64,000 nucleotides of DNA from Kribbella italica (GCF_014205135.1 NZ_JACHMY010000001.1:6820001-6884000), one strand, 5' to 3'; positions 17,222 through 25,865 are shown, counted from the first letter of the stretch. The notes: generated by a model from the sequence alone, not told the origin. Made by a program: numbers and translations.

Positions 17222-17264
17222 AAGAGCCGCCGTCGACCCACCTGGTCGACGCCGGCTCTTTTCG
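17222..17264 (+). terminator. Rho-independent terminator of the sugar ABC operon
   Basis: A 17-bp stem with one mismatch (AAGAGCCGCCGTCGACC against GGTCGACGCCGGCTCTT, 5-base loop) ends in TTTT, 25 bases after the stop codon of permease 2. Confidence 0.9.
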
Positions 17265-17617
17265 GTGGTTCGCTCTCAGGCCCCCCTAGAGAGTTCCCCG
17301 TGTTCCCCCCTTGTTACTTCCCCCATTTACTACCCCCCATTTCGGAAGGTGCCCCTCTGCAGGTGCTCGCCCCGCCCCGGGCGAGCACCTGCTGGGGCCC
17401 CCTCCACAAACCGGTGATCCCGAAGAAGCACCGGAGCGTCCACCAAGCCCCCCAGCCAGGCCGCTCGACCCTTTTATCGTCCCAAGGTGAAGTCCGTTAC
17501 ACGTTTCCTCCACCTTTTTCAGGAGATTCCCGGAGGATTTCAGTCCTGAACGGTCCGGAACACCGAATTGTCGCGTTCCGGGTCTTCGTGTTTACGCTGT
17601 GTGACGATCGCGGCCGC
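17265..17617. other. Gene-free region with a strong hairpin
   Basis: GCAGGTGCTCGCCC / GGGCGAGCACCTGC at 17359–17392 makes a perfect 14-bp stem, extended by flanking GCCCC/GGGGC. To its left is a C-rich tract (17280–17345). On the minus strand, AAAAAGGTGGAGGAAAC looks like a ribosome site but is followed at once by GTG TAA. The hairpin may terminate the TetR transcript or belong to an untranslated RNA. I see no credible protein gene. Confidence 0.45.
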
Positions 17618-18214
17618 TCAGCTCAGGTGGGCGTCCACGGCGCGGGTGACGAAGGTGTCGAGCTGGGTGGTGCCGAGGACCAGGTCCAGGGTCTTGGTGG
17701 CGCGGAGGACGGCGAGGCCGTGGAGGCTGGTCCACAGGCCGACGGTCCGCTCGGCAGCGTCGGCGGGGGCCACGGTGGCGACGATCCGGGTGAGGGACTC
17801 GAGCAGCGGCAGGGTCGTCGTCCGAAGGTTGCCTCCAGCACCTTCGAGCAGGTCGTGGCGGAAGATCAGCTCGAACATCGCGGGGCGTTCGGCGGCGAAG
17901 GCGAGGTAGCGCCGGCCGAGCTCGACCAGCTGGTCACGGGCCGCACCGTCGGCCGGCGCCGTCAGCCGCCCGGCGAGATCGGCCAGCCCGGTCGCCGCGA
18001 TCGCCGCCAGCAAGGAGTTGTGGGTCGGGAAGTAGCGCCGCGGCGCTCCGTGCGAAACCCCGGTCCGCCGAGTGATCGCCCGCAACGACAACGCCGCGAG
18101 CCCTTCCTCCTCGAGCAGTTCGACGCCGGCCAGCACCAACCGGTCGCGCAACGGGATCTCGTCCACCGCGCCATTCTTCCCCAGGAAGAAGCCTGTTCTC
18201 TTGCGCCCCGCCAT
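17618..18214 (-). CDS. TetR-family transcriptional regulator
   Basis: 198 aa from ATG 18214 (AGGAA 9 bases upstream); longer frames add non-family residues. The HTH is clear at residues 16–65: LRDRLVLAGVELLEEEGLAA, LSLRAITRRTGVSHGAPRRY, FPTHNSLLAAIAATGL. The C-terminal domain (YLAFAAERPAMFELIFRHDL) matches the TetR_C_13/WHG-type dimerisation domain. Its targets are not evident: it is divergent, by about 235 bases, from the DDN–hemerythrin gene, which is the natural candidate. Confidence 0.87.
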   Translation of the reverse strand: MAGRKRTGFFLGKNGAVDEIPLRDRLVLAGVELLEEEGLAALSLRAITRRTGVSHGAPRRYFPTHNSLLAAIAATGLADLAGRLTAPADGAARDQLVELGRRYLAFAAERPAMFELIFRHDLLEGAGGNLRTTTLPLLESLTRIVATVAPADAAERTVGLWTSLHGLAVLRATKTLDLVLGTTQLDTFVTRAVDAHLS

Positions 18215-18449
18215 GCCGTACGATTCCTGACGTGACTGCCGGGTCGGCTTCGAGCCAAGTACGAGTAGGGTTCCCGGCCGCGTTCTGAGCGCGGCGAGGG
18301 CCGATCGCGGCCCGCCTGTTCCACCTGATCGGCGTGTGAGTTCTGCCGCGCCTTCTTCCACTCCACAACTGCGGTCTGCGCTGCGCCGTACCCCCTCCCG
18401 CGCTCACTCGCGGGCCACTTCGTCATGCCCATTTCCCGAAAGGTCTTGA

Positions 18450-19274
18450 ATGCCGAACGCTTTCACCGAACAGATCATCCAGGAGTTCCGCGCCAACCAA
18501 GGCCAGGTCGGAGGCCCGTTCGACGGTGCCCGGCTGCTCCTGCTCACCACCACCGGCGCCCGGACCGGCCGCCGGCACACGGCAGTGCTGGGGTACTACC
18601 CCGACACCGCCGATCGCGTGCTCGTCGTCGGCTCGGCCGGTGGCGGCCCCAAGCACCCCGACTGGTACCACAACCTGCGCGCCAACCCACGCGTCACGAT
18701 CGAGACCGGCGCTTTCACGTACGACGCCGAAGCGACTGTCCTGCAAGGCGCCGAACGGGACGAGACCTTCGCCCGCCTGGTCGAGGCCGACGCAGGCTGG
18801 GGTGAGTACCAGCGCCAGACCACTCGGTCGATCCCGGTCGTCGCCCTCACCCAGGTCGAGGCCGGTCCGCCGAACGTCTCTTCCTTCGGCGAGTACCTGC
18901 AGCTCATCCACGGCGCCTTCCGCCGCGAACTCGCCTTGATCCGCAAGGAGATCGCAGCGTCGGGCGCCAACGCAGTCGGCCTCGGCGCCCAGCTCCGGAT
19001 CAACTGCCTCACGCTCTGCCAGGGCCTGCACAATCACCACACCGGCGAGAATCTGGGCATGTTCCCCGCCCTGCTCGACCGCTATCCCGAACTCTCGAAG
19101 GAGATCGGCGCCCTGCAGGCCGACCACGACAAGATTGCCCTGCTGCTCGACGAGCTGCAGGAACTGATCGGCACCGGCCGCCCGGTCGACGTACTGCCCG
19201 AGGTCGATCGCCTGATCGCGGAGCTCACCACCCACCTCGACACCGAGGAGGCGATCCTCATCCCCCTGCTCTGA
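18450..19274 (+). CDS. Fusion of DDN-type (F420) oxidoreductase domain and hemerythrin-like domain
   Basis: 274 aa. Residues 1–135 match the deazaflavin-dependent nitroreductase family (DDN): LLLLTTTGARTGRRHTAVLG is its signature and HPDWYHNLRANPRVTIETG the conserved core; this family uses reduced F420. Residues 150–272 look like a hemerythrin HHE domain, with helices carrying HGAFRRELALI, GLHNHHTGEN, DHDKIALLLDE and HLDTEEAILIPLL, whose His/Glu residues can bind a di-iron or haem-like centre. It may couple quinone or small-molecule reduction to oxygen sensing. The end overlaps the convergent SARP gene by 17 bases. Confidence 0.82.
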   Translation: MPNAFTEQIIQEFRANQGQVGGPFDGARLLLLTTTGARTGRRHTAVLGYYPDTADRVLVVGSAGGGPKHPDWYHNLRANPRVTIETGAFTYDAEATVLQGAERDETFARLVEADAGWGEYQRQTTRSIPVVALTQVEAGPPNVSSFGEYLQLIHGAFRRELALIRKEIAASGANAVGLGAQLRINCLTLCQGLHNHHTGENLGMFPALLDRYPELSKEIGALQADHDKIALLLDELQELIGTGRPVDVLPEVDRLIAELTTHLDTEEAILIPLL

Positions 19275-20310
19275 TCGCCACCGCGCCTTCGCGCACCTGC
19301 AGGCCCTGGATCGGGGCCCGGCTGGTCACCACGACCATCGGGCCTCGACCCGGCAGCAACGGCCGCACCTGCTCGGCGTCGCGCGCGTTGTCGAGCAGCA
19401 CGAGCATCCGCCGCCCGGCGGTCACCGTCCGGAAGAGTGCGGACTGCTCCTCGAGCCGTTCAGGGATCTCGGTCACGCCGACCGCGCGCAGCAGGTCGGA
19501 GCACCCTGCGGCAGACCCCTGCAAATCAAGGCGAATCTCCCCGTCGGGGAAGCTCTGCTCCCGAGCCCACTGCCGTACCAGCGCGGTCTTACCTTCGCCG
19601 TACACGACAGCCAGACCACTACCTCGCCGTACGGCGCTCAAGCCGTCATCACCCACCGGGAGCTCGCTCAGCCTCCGGTAGGCCTCCCGCAACTCCTCCG
19701 ACGGGTCCGCCCCGAGCTCCTCGGCCAGATGCGCTCGCACTGCCTCGTAGGCGTTCAGTGCCTCGTCCCGCCGGCCCAGCTGCTCCAGTACGACGATCAG
19801 CCGCGCCCACAACGACTCCCGCAACGGGTGGCGCCCAGCCAGCTCCTGCAGCTCGTCAGGCAGCGGGTCGGCCCGCCGCTCCACAGCCCCCAGGTAGCGC
19901 TCGGTCAACGTCGGGACGAACGTGCGGCGCAGGACCTCAGACCCGCAGTCCACCAACGGTTCTCCGCGCCAAAGCGCCAGCGCGGCGTCGACCGCGTCCT
20001 GGGCGCACAGCTCCTCGAACCGGCGTACGTCCACCTCAGCGACCAGCTGATACCCGGCAGGCCCGGACTGCACCTGCTCCACTCCCAGCGCCCGCCGCAA
20101 CCGCAGCACGGCGTTCTGCAGCGCAGCACGCGGATTGCTCGGCCGCCTGTCCCACAGCTGACCGGTCAGATCGGTTGCGTCGACCCAGCCGGTCCGCACC
20201 GCCAGTGCGGCCAGCAAGGCCCGCTGGCCCGGAGCGGTCACTAGTACAGGCTGTCCGTCGACTGCTACCTGCAGCGGTCCCAGCAACCCGACCTGGACCT
20301 GACAACCCAC
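19258..20310 (-). CDS. SARP-type regulator with shortened ATPase-like C-terminus
   Basis: 350 aa from GTG 20310, chosen for GGGGGAGG 6 bases upstream. Residues 1–90 form an OmpR-like winged helix (VQVGLLGPLQVAVDG, ALQNAVLRLRRALG), followed by a bacterial transcriptional activator domain (BTAD, residues 95–240). Residues 245–350 are the beginning of an NB-ARC/STAND ATPase, with a degenerate P-loop (VVYGEGKTALVRQWA) and a Walker B-like MLVLLDNARD; the protein then stops where the full-length paralogue at 21874–23562 continues for about 150 residues. It may be a truncated copy that still activates transcription. Targets unknown. Confidence 0.8.
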   Translation of the reverse strand: MGCQVQVGLLGPLQVAVDGQPVLVTAPGQRALLAALAVRTGWVDATDLTGQLWDRRPSNPRAALQNAVLRLRRALGVEQVQSGPAGYQLVAEVDVRRFEELCAQDAVDAALALWRGEPLVDCGSEVLRRTFVPTLTERYLGAVERRADPLPDELQELAGRHPLRESLWARLIVVLEQLGRRDEALNAYEAVRAHLAEELGADPSEELREAYRRLSELPVGDDGLSAVRRGSGLAVVYGEGKTALVRQWAREQSFPDGEIRLDLQGSAAGCSDLLRAVGVTEIPERLEEQSALFRTVTAGRRMLVLLDNARDAEQVRPLLPGRGPMVVVTSRAPIQGLQVREGAVAIRAGG

Positions 20311-20369
20311 CAGCGACCTCCCCCAGTGATCCCTCCGGCCACGGTAACCGCCGAAAGGATCACTGAGAG

Positions 20370-21788
20370 TCAGCGCAGGAACAGGTACCGGAAGGCGGCC
20401 TGGACGTTGGTGTTGGACGGGACGACCTGCAGGCTCGACGGAGGGTAGTCGAAGCTGGTCAGGTACGTCGAGTAGGTGATCCGCACCGGGCAGTCCGGAC
20501 CGTCGATCTGCACCCGGGCGTTCGACACGACCCGGCCGGTGCGCAGCTCGTAGACCTTCACCGGGACTGCGACCTTGTGGAAGGTGACGTCGGAGATGTT
20601 CTGCGGGTTCCGCTCGCTCCGGTAGGGGCAGGTCCGCAGCGACGTACCGTCCACGGCGTCCTCGGCGCAGACGACGATGACGGCGTTGCTGGCGTCGCTC
20701 GCCCGCCACGAGGCCGGGAGCCGCTTGGTGTACTCGTCGTCGCCCTCGAACATCCCCGAGTTGAAGCCGCCGGCGTACGGCCGGGCGCCGCTGAACTTCG
20801 CGGGGTTGGAGCAGTACGAGTTGCTCGCCAGCAGATTGCGTACGTTGGTCAGCTCGATCGCCAGCGTCGCCTGCCGGATGCCCGCCTTCGCCTTCGCCAC
20901 CCGCGAGTCCTTCGGGTACTGCGTCACCAGCTGCTGGTACGACGAACGCGCGGCGTCCCAGCTCTTCTGCCCCATCAGCCGATCCGCGCACCCGACGATC
21001 GCCGCCGGGGCCGTCTTCGTCACGGTCGCCTTCGACTGGTCCAGGAGGTTGTTGGTCGCCTTACGCTGCCGCAGCCAGTCGGTCACCCGGACGGTCCGGC
21101 ACGGGTCCGCCACCGGCAGGTCGTCGAGCCAGCCCTTCAGCGTCAGGTCGACGCCCTTGTCGTGGCCGGGCTCGGCCAGCACCGAGCCGAGGGTGCCAAA
21201 CCCGTCTTCGAGCGCGGTGTAGTCACCGGTCAACCCGGTGGCGAGCACGGCCTTCGCGTCGTCCAGGCGACCGCACAGCTGGACCTCCGCGTCGCCCTTC
21301 TCGGTACCCGGCGCGTCGACGAGCCGGTGCCCGAACCACAGCTCCTCCTGGGCGTCGGTCAGCTTGGCGCAGTCGCCCGCCTCGCGCGCGTCGGAGACCT
21401 CGCCCGCGATCCGGCCGGCGTCGTACCGGACGAATCCGATCGTCAGCAGGATCGGGATCGTGATGCCGAGCGCGACCAGCCGTTTGGTCAGATCTGATTC
21501 CTTCTGAGGCGCCCGCAAGGCCAGGAACAGCCCGTGCGCGATGACCAGCACCCACCAGCCGACCAGCGCGATCTCGCACCACGTCTGCTTCAGCACCAGC
21601 AGGAAGATCAGCAGGGCGCCGACGACCATCAGGTTGAGGATCGCGAGGCCCCAGCGCTTCATCATCACGTACCCGAGACCGAGCAGCGAAGCGTTCCCCA
21701 CCGCGACCGCGAGCGGATCCACCTTCGGTGCAGGAGGCGGCTGCTGCGGTGGTGGCGGCTGCCAGGCGTATTGCGGCGTGTAGCTCAT
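20370..21788 (-). CDS. Membrane-anchored protein with Pro-rich N-terminus, unknown function
   Basis: 472 aa. Pro/Gln-rich start (QPPPPQQPPPAP), three or four hydrophobic helices (residues 30–130: LGYVMMKRWGLAILNLMVVG, WVLVIAHGLFLALR, LVALGITIPILLTIGFV), then a large extracytoplasmic-looking region with paired cysteines and a TPR-like stretch (SWDAARSSYQQLVTQYPKDS) seen in tol-pal/YbgF-type repeats. The C-terminal 100 residues are beta-rich. It lies between two SARP-type regulator genes on the same strand. No enzyme motif is recognised. Confidence 0.6.
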   Translation of the reverse strand: MSYTPQYAWQPPPPQQPPPAPKVDPLAVAVGNASLLGLGYVMMKRWGLAILNLMVVGALLIFLLVLKQTWCEIALVGWWVLVIAHGLFLALRAPQKESDLTKRLVALGITIPILLTIGFVRYDAGRIAGEVSDAREAGDCAKLTDAQEELWFGHRLVDAPGTEKGDAEVQLCGRLDDAKAVLATGLTGDYTALEDGFGTLGSVLAEPGHDKGVDLTLKGWLDDLPVADPCRTVRVTDWLRQRKATNNLLDQSKATVTKTAPAAIVGCADRLMGQKSWDAARSSYQQLVTQYPKDSRVAKAKAGIRQATLAIELTNVRNLLASNSYCSNPAKFSGARPYAGGFNSGMFEGDDEYTKRLPASWRASDASNAVIVVCAEDAVDGTSLRTCPYRSERNPQNISDVTFHKVAVPVKVYELRTGRVVSNARVQIDGPDCPVRITYSTYLTSFDYPPSSLQVVPSNTNVQAAFRYLFLR

Positions 21789-21873
21789 CGGTCCCTCTCC
21801 CCAGCGCAGGCCTCGTCACTGTCAGTGTGCGACATTCGACGAGGGTTGAACCCCGGGTGTCAGGGACCTGCCA

Positions 21874-23562
21874 CTAGGTCAGTTCGACGGCGTACGCGCG
21901 AACCAGTTGATGGAACTCGAAACGCTTGCCGCGGGTGCGGCAGAGCAGATGCTGGTCGGCCAGATTGTCGAGGACCGCGCGGGCGTCGTACGGCGTGGTG
22001 CCGAGCAGCCAGGCCGCCGTCGACGTGCTGAACTCCGAGCCGAGATGCAGCCCGAGCAGGCGGAACGCGCGGGCGGCGTACGGGTCGAGCGCCTGGTACG
22101 ACCGGGCGAACACGGCCCGCAGGTCACCGCTCTCGTCGCCGATCGCGAGCGCCGTCAGGCGTCGCTCGCGCAGTTCGCTGGTCATCGCCTCGACGTCGCC
22201 GTCGGAGCGGACCGCCGCGATCGACAGCGCCAAGGGGATGTAGCCGCAGAGCTCCGCGAGCTCTTGGAGTACGGCGTTGTCCTGCTCGCCGGTCTTCGCG
22301 CGCAGGAGTTCGATGGACTCCTCGGCGGTCAGCTCGTCGAGCGCGATCCGCGGTGCGCCTTCCCGTACGGCGAGCCCGTGCAGCTCGTTGCGGCTGGTCA
22401 CCAGCGCGAGCGACCCGGGCCCTGGGATCAGCGGGCGGACGTGGTCGGCGTCGAGCGCGTTGTCGAGCACCAGGAGGCAGCGGCGGCCGGCCAGCGTCGT
22501 ACGGAGTAGTGAGCTGCGCGCCTCTACGTCGTACGGGATCTGGTGCTCAGGTACGCCTAGTCCGATCAGGAAGCTCCGCAGTGCGTTCTTGGCGTCGACC
22601 AGCTCGCCGGGGCCATAGCCCTGCAGGTCGATGAACAGCTGGCCGTCGGGGAACAGCTCCTTGTGCTGCTGCGCCCACTGCAAGGCCAGCGCCGTCTTGC
22701 CGATCCCGCCGAACCCGTGCAGCACAACCGTCGTCGACTCCACCGCCTCGTCGAGTGCCTTCAGCTGCTGAGCCCTGCCGACGAACGCTCCCCGTGCGGC
22801 CGGAAGCTGCTGCGGTACGACGTGCTTGGCGGACTGCTCCTCGCAGTCCAGCAGCTCGGCGTACTGGCGTCTCAGCTCCGGACCGGGATCAGCACCGAGC
22901 TCGTCGGCCAGCAGGACCCGCACCGCCTCGTAGCAAGCCAGCGCCTCGGCCGGACGCCCGCACTGCCTGAGTGCCGTGAGCAGCCGGGACCAGAAGGCCT
23001 CCCGCAATGGGAACCTGCCTGTCAGCTCCCGCAGCTCGGCCACGACCGCGCCATGTCGCCCTGCCGCCAGCTCCAGGTCGACCCGACGCTCCCGGGCACT
23101 CAGGTAGAGCTCGACCATCCGCTCCGACTCGACGTCGTTCAGCCACTTCGAAGCGACCCCCTCGAAGGGCCTACCCCGCCACAGCGCGAGAGCCTCGGTC
23201 AGCAGCCGCCGCTGCTCTGTCGGAGCCGTTGAGGCCTGCGCCTCACTCAGGAGCCGACCGAACCGTACGGCGTCCACGCGCTCCGGCGGGACGTCGAGTC
23301 GGTAGCCATCACCCTCGGTCCGGATCAGCGAGCCGCCCAACAGCCGCCGCAACCGCATGATCTGTGTCTGCGTGCTGTTCCGGACGTTGGCGGGAAGCTC
23401 CTCGCCCCACACCGCCTGCGCGAGCCGGTCCACCGACACCGTCCGCCCGACCTCACTGGCCAGCATCGCCAACGCCGCCCGGAGCCGCCCCGACCCGACC
23501 TCGATCTCCTGCCCCGCCACTGCCACCCGCAACGGCCCGAGCACGCCGATCTCCGCCTCCAT
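21874..23562 (-). CDS. AfsR/SARP-family regulator with NB-ARC ATPase domain
   Basis: 562 aa. Residues 1–95: OmpR-type winged helix (IGVLGPLRVAVAGQEIEVGS, STQTQIMRLRRLLGG). Residues 97–245: BTAD. Residues 255–510: NB-ARC, with an intact Walker A (GFGGIGKTAL), Walker B (CLLVLDNALD) and a GxP-like CGYIPLALSIAA. It ends with an HTH-like segment (RGKRFEFHQLVRAYAVE) and no TPR array. SARPs activate secondary-metabolism genes. No biosynthetic cluster is evident here, so its regulon is elsewhere or is the neighbouring membrane protein. Confidence 0.9.
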   Translation of the reverse strand: MEAEIGVLGPLRVAVAGQEIEVGSGRLRAALAMLASEVGRTVSVDRLAQAVWGEELPANVRNSTQTQIMRLRRLLGGSLIRTEGDGYRLDVPPERVDAVRFGRLLSEAQASTAPTEQRRLLTEALALWRGRPFEGVASKWLNDVESERMVELYLSARERRVDLELAAGRHGAVVAELRELTGRFPLREAFWSRLLTALRQCGRPAEALACYEAVRVLLADELGADPGPELRRQYAELLDCEEQSAKHVVPQQLPAARGAFVGRAQQLKALDEAVESTTVVLHGFGGIGKTALALQWAQQHKELFPDGQLFIDLQGYGPGELVDAKNALRSFLIGLGVPEHQIPYDVEARSSLLRTTLAGRRCLLVLDNALDADHVRPLIPGPGSLALVTSRNELHGLAVREGAPRIALDELTAEESIELLRAKTGEQDNAVLQELAELCGYIPLALSIAAVRSDGDVEAMTSELRERRLTALAIGDESGDLRAVFARSYQALDPYAARAFRLLGLHLGSEFSTSTAAWLLGTTPYDARAVLDNLADQHLLCRTRGKRFEFHQLVRAYAVELT

Positions 23563-23696
23563 GCCCCACCCTCCCCGAGTTCCCGCTCAGAGTAGGAGCG
23601 CCCGATTCTCTCAAGCAAACATTTGCATCAGCCTCGAAGCTTCGTGCTTGCAGTGCCCTTTCGGGCAAGCGGTGCGCGTCACCTGTCGGCTCATCC

Positions 23697-24320
23697 TCAC
23701 CCCGCTGACCGCCCGACCCAGGTCGCGATACACACTTCGTTGCCCTCGGCATCGGCCAGCACCCACCACTTCGGCGCGTGCTCGTCCGACACCAGCCGCC
23801 CACCCGCGGCCAACGCCGCCGCAACCCGAGCCTCCGCCAGGTCATGCGGCACGGCCACATCAAGATGCATCCGACTCCGCCCACCCCGAGCCACGTCCAT
23901 CTGCTGCAGCCCGAACCCCGGCCCCCGCCGTACCGGATCGAACAGGTAGTCCTCCCCAAGCTGCCCGTACCCCAGCACCACCCGCCAGAACGGCAACACC
24001 GCTTCCCCGACGAGCGCATCCAGCGTCACGTTGACAACCTGCACCGCACTCGGATCAGCCACGATCCCCAACCCAGCAGCCACCCCCGAAATCCGCCGAG
24101 CCACCTCCACATCCCGCCGCCCCAACGAAACAGTCACCCCGTCGACCCGCAGATCAACCCGCAAAACTTCCTCCGCCGCCCCCACCACCCCACCGATCCC
24201 CTCGACGAGCGCCACACCTTCGGCCAGCGACCCAGTCCTGAAATGCGCCGACACCAAGTGATAAACCGACCGCCAGTCCCCAACCCCACCCGCCGCATGA
24301 AACTCCCCAGCCGTCACCAT
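23697..24320 (-). CDS. PCD-like/VOC two-domain protein
   Basis: 207 aa from ATG 24320. The first half (WRSVYHLVSAHFRTGSLAEG, then a VTVSLGRRDVEVARRISGVA segment) resembles pterin-4a-carbinolamine dehydratase, though the catalytic His-His-Pro motif is not seen. The second half (VVLGYGQLGEDYLFDPVRRG, RMHLDVAVPHDLAEARVAAA, LADAEGNEVCIATWV) is a glyoxalase/VOC domain. This pairing is recurrent in actinobacteria as an uncharacterised protein. An enzymatic role in modifying a small ring compound is possible but unproven. Confidence 0.65.
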   Translation of the reverse strand: MVTAGEFHAAGGVGDWRSVYHLVSAHFRTGSLAEGVALVEGIGGVVGAAEEVLRVDLRVDGVTVSLGRRDVEVARRISGVAAGLGIVADPSAVQVVNVTLDALVGEAVLPFWRVVLGYGQLGEDYLFDPVRRGPGFGLQQMDVARGGRSRMHLDVAVPHDLAEARVAAALAAGGRLVSDEHAPKWWVLADAEGNEVCIATWVGRSAG

Positions 24321-24410
24321 GCCGGCGAACCTAACACCGCCGTCGCGCTGCGGGGGCTCCACAAGCTGCGGCACTGGTTTACGAAAGGAGACCGCAGCTA
24401 TCGCCCACCC

Positions 24411-24560
24411 TCACCAGCCACCGAAAGGCCCACGCGACTCCAAGTCTCCTGAACGCCGCCCCGGTCGTCCGCCCTCCAAGGCGTACTCGCCGGGCCGGCC
24501 TCGCAGCTCGGCGTTGACGCGGGTGTAGTCGGGCTCGATCTCGCTGACCCTTTGGCGCCT
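24411..24560 (-). pseudogene. Possible gene remnant (C-terminal fragment)
   Basis: An in-frame minus-strand stretch reads SEIEPDYTRVNAELRGRPGE, then YALEGGRPGRRSGDLESRGP and FGGW before a stop at 24411–24413. It looks like a protein C-terminus, but it has no start codon or ribosome site and a stop lies just upstream. It may be debris of a lost gene or chance coding in GC-rich DNA. Confidence 0.2.
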
Positions 24561-24605
24561 AGCATGCGATCACCAATTGACGGCTTTGCGTAGGGGAGTA
24601 CAGCC

Positions 24606-24995
24606 ATGAGGAAGTCCATTGCCCGCGTTGCGATCTCGATCGTTGGCGCGCTCGCTGTAGTGGTCGGCACGCCGGTGGTGGCGTCCGCGAACGACATGTC
24701 GTGGGGGCCGGTGCACTACAACGGGCGGGACGGGGGCAAGGCGAGTTTCAGCGACGCCGCGAACCGCGTGTACGTCACCGACAGGTTCGATGACGACTAC
24801 GTCGCTGTTCTCGATGTCTGGCGGGAGGGAAATCCCGGCGGGGACCACATCATCTGCAACGACTGGACCAACGAGGACGGGGCCTCGAGCTGCGCGTTGA
24901 TCTGGGCGGAGGACGTCGCGCTGAAGGGCAAGCTCTGCTTCCACGCAGGGTCCGACTGGAGGCACTGCACGCCGGTCAAGTCCTTCCACAGCTGA
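24606..24995 (+). CDS. Small secreted protein, unknown function
   Basis: 129 aa. The N-terminus is a classic Sec signal peptide: MRKSIAR, hydrophobic core VAISIVGALAVVVGTPVVA, cleavage near ASA-ND (residue 28). The mature ~100 residues contain four cysteines (ICNDW, SCALIW, LCFHAG, HCTPV) that could form two disulfides, and a beta-rich VYVTDRFDDDYVAVLDVWRE. GGGGAG upstream gives a usable ribosome site, and TTGACG at about 24576 could be a -35. Probably an exported small beta protein; no family is recognised. Confidence 0.7.
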   Translation: MRKSIARVAISIVGALAVVVGTPVVASANDMSWGPVHYNGRDGGKASFSDAANRVYVTDRFDDDYVAVLDVWREGNPGGDHIICNDWTNEDGASSCALIWAEDVALKGKLCFHAGSDWRHCTPVKSFHS

Positions 24996-25258
24996 ACTCG
25001 CCCCTCGCTGCCGTTGCCGAGAAGGTTCGGTGCCGGCTGCTCACCATCGGTCATCGGGCCGCGCCCCTGAACCCCGCACGATCGCTGCACTGCACTGCAC
25101 CACCAGCAAGCCCGACTGTCCGGACGCAGCGAGTGCCGGCCCCGCACCGAGACGCGATTGCCGACTACCTCGACACGATCCCCAGCAGCAACCGAACACC
25201 AAGAGCAGGCCCGCGGCACGATCCGACCAGCACCTCGCCTGCGTCCGAGACGGAATGA

Positions 25259-25295
25259 CTGTGGGGCGGTTCCCCGATCGGGAACCGCCCCACAG
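25259..25295. terminator. Perfect 16-bp hairpin, chromosomal flank of the left attachment site
   Basis: CTGTGGGGCGGTTCCC and its exact complement flank a 5-base loop. By geometry it is the original terminator of the tRNA-Ser gene (minus strand), now separated from the intact gene by the inserted element. The stretch 24996–25258 holds no other feature I can support. Confidence 0.7.
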
Positions 25296-25360
25296 CTTGT
25301 TCGTTCTCTGCGAGTGGCCGGATGGTGCACTGACCAGCGGAAACACCGATCAATCGGTCA

Positions 25361-25425
25361 CTCGGAGAGTGGCGGAGGATACGAGATTCGAACTCGTGAG
25401 GGGTTGCCCCCAACACGCTTTCCAA
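25361..25425. repeat. attL: 65-bp core identical to the tRNA-Ser gene end
   Basis: These 65 bases are identical to 38400–38464. They include the 3' part of tRNA-Ser from its encoded CCA up to the anticodon loop; after 25425 the similarity stops abruptly. The bases upstream (25301–25360) also match 38340–38399, with 6 differences. This is the partial tRNA copy left by site-specific integration and marks the left end of the element. Confidence 0.92.
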
Positions 25426-25519
25426 CTCAGCCCATCGGCGTCCGGGAAAGGTCGGGCGCTACTTCTACGGTCAGCGGGCACGATCGTGAACCGGTGACGA
25501 ACGGGCCTGAACGCCGGTG

Positions 25520-25540
25520 AATGAGACCAGAATTGAGACC
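25520..25540. repeat. Left putative integrase arm site
   Basis: A 21-base motif with two TGAGACC units 12 bases apart. It matches 38272–38292 in 20 of 21 positions and in the same orientation. It lies 95 bases inside the left core, comparable to the spacing at the right end, as expected for arm-type integrase sites in attP. Confidence 0.65.
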
Positions 25541-25604
25541 GTTGGTAGACGGGGTGCGCGCGGTTCTCAGGGCTTCACACGCACACCCCGCCGGTCTGTG
25601 TAGG

Positions 25605-25766
25605 TCAGTTCTCGTCCAGCCACTCCGCGCCGTTGGCAGTGCGGTGGTAGCCCTTGTGTTCTCCGAGGATGCACGGCATGCCGGTGTTCGGGTGGAGGCC
25701 GTCGCAGACGTCGGTCCCTGCCCATTCAACTCCGTTCACTTCGCGCCCCGTACGTGTGCCGTTCAT
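25605..25766 (-). CDS. Small AICE protein, 53 aa
   Basis: MNGTRTGREVNGVEWAGTDV, then CDGLHPNTGMPCILGEHKGY and HRTANGAEWLDEN. The Cys–x11–Cys spacing with HKGYHR resembles short zinc-knuckle-like proteins with CxLxxxHxGxHR segments common on actinobacterial mobile elements. Start ATG 25766 lacks a strong ribosome site, so it is the least certain part. It is divergent from the XRE/TPR gene. Function unknown. Confidence 0.5.
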   Translation of the reverse strand: MNGTRTGREVNGVEWAGTDVCDGLHPNTGMPCILGEHKGYHRTANGAEWLDEN

Positions 25767-25865
25767 GGATCCAGCTTGCCGACCACCAAGCGTGAGATCA
25801 CCAGTTCCCGCGTATCCCTCGCTCTCAGGATGCAGGGAGACAAACCGATAGGAGACACTGGACCG

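Noticed and set aside
17286-17513. A 75-codon minus-strand frame in the gap before the TetR gene end
   Set aside because: Gly/Ser low-complexity translated through the hairpin; the ribosome-site-like motif nearby leads to GTG TAA, not to this frame.
25361-25425. A second tRNA-Ser gene
   Set aside because: Only the 3' half is present; similarity stops in the anticodon loop, as expected for attL.
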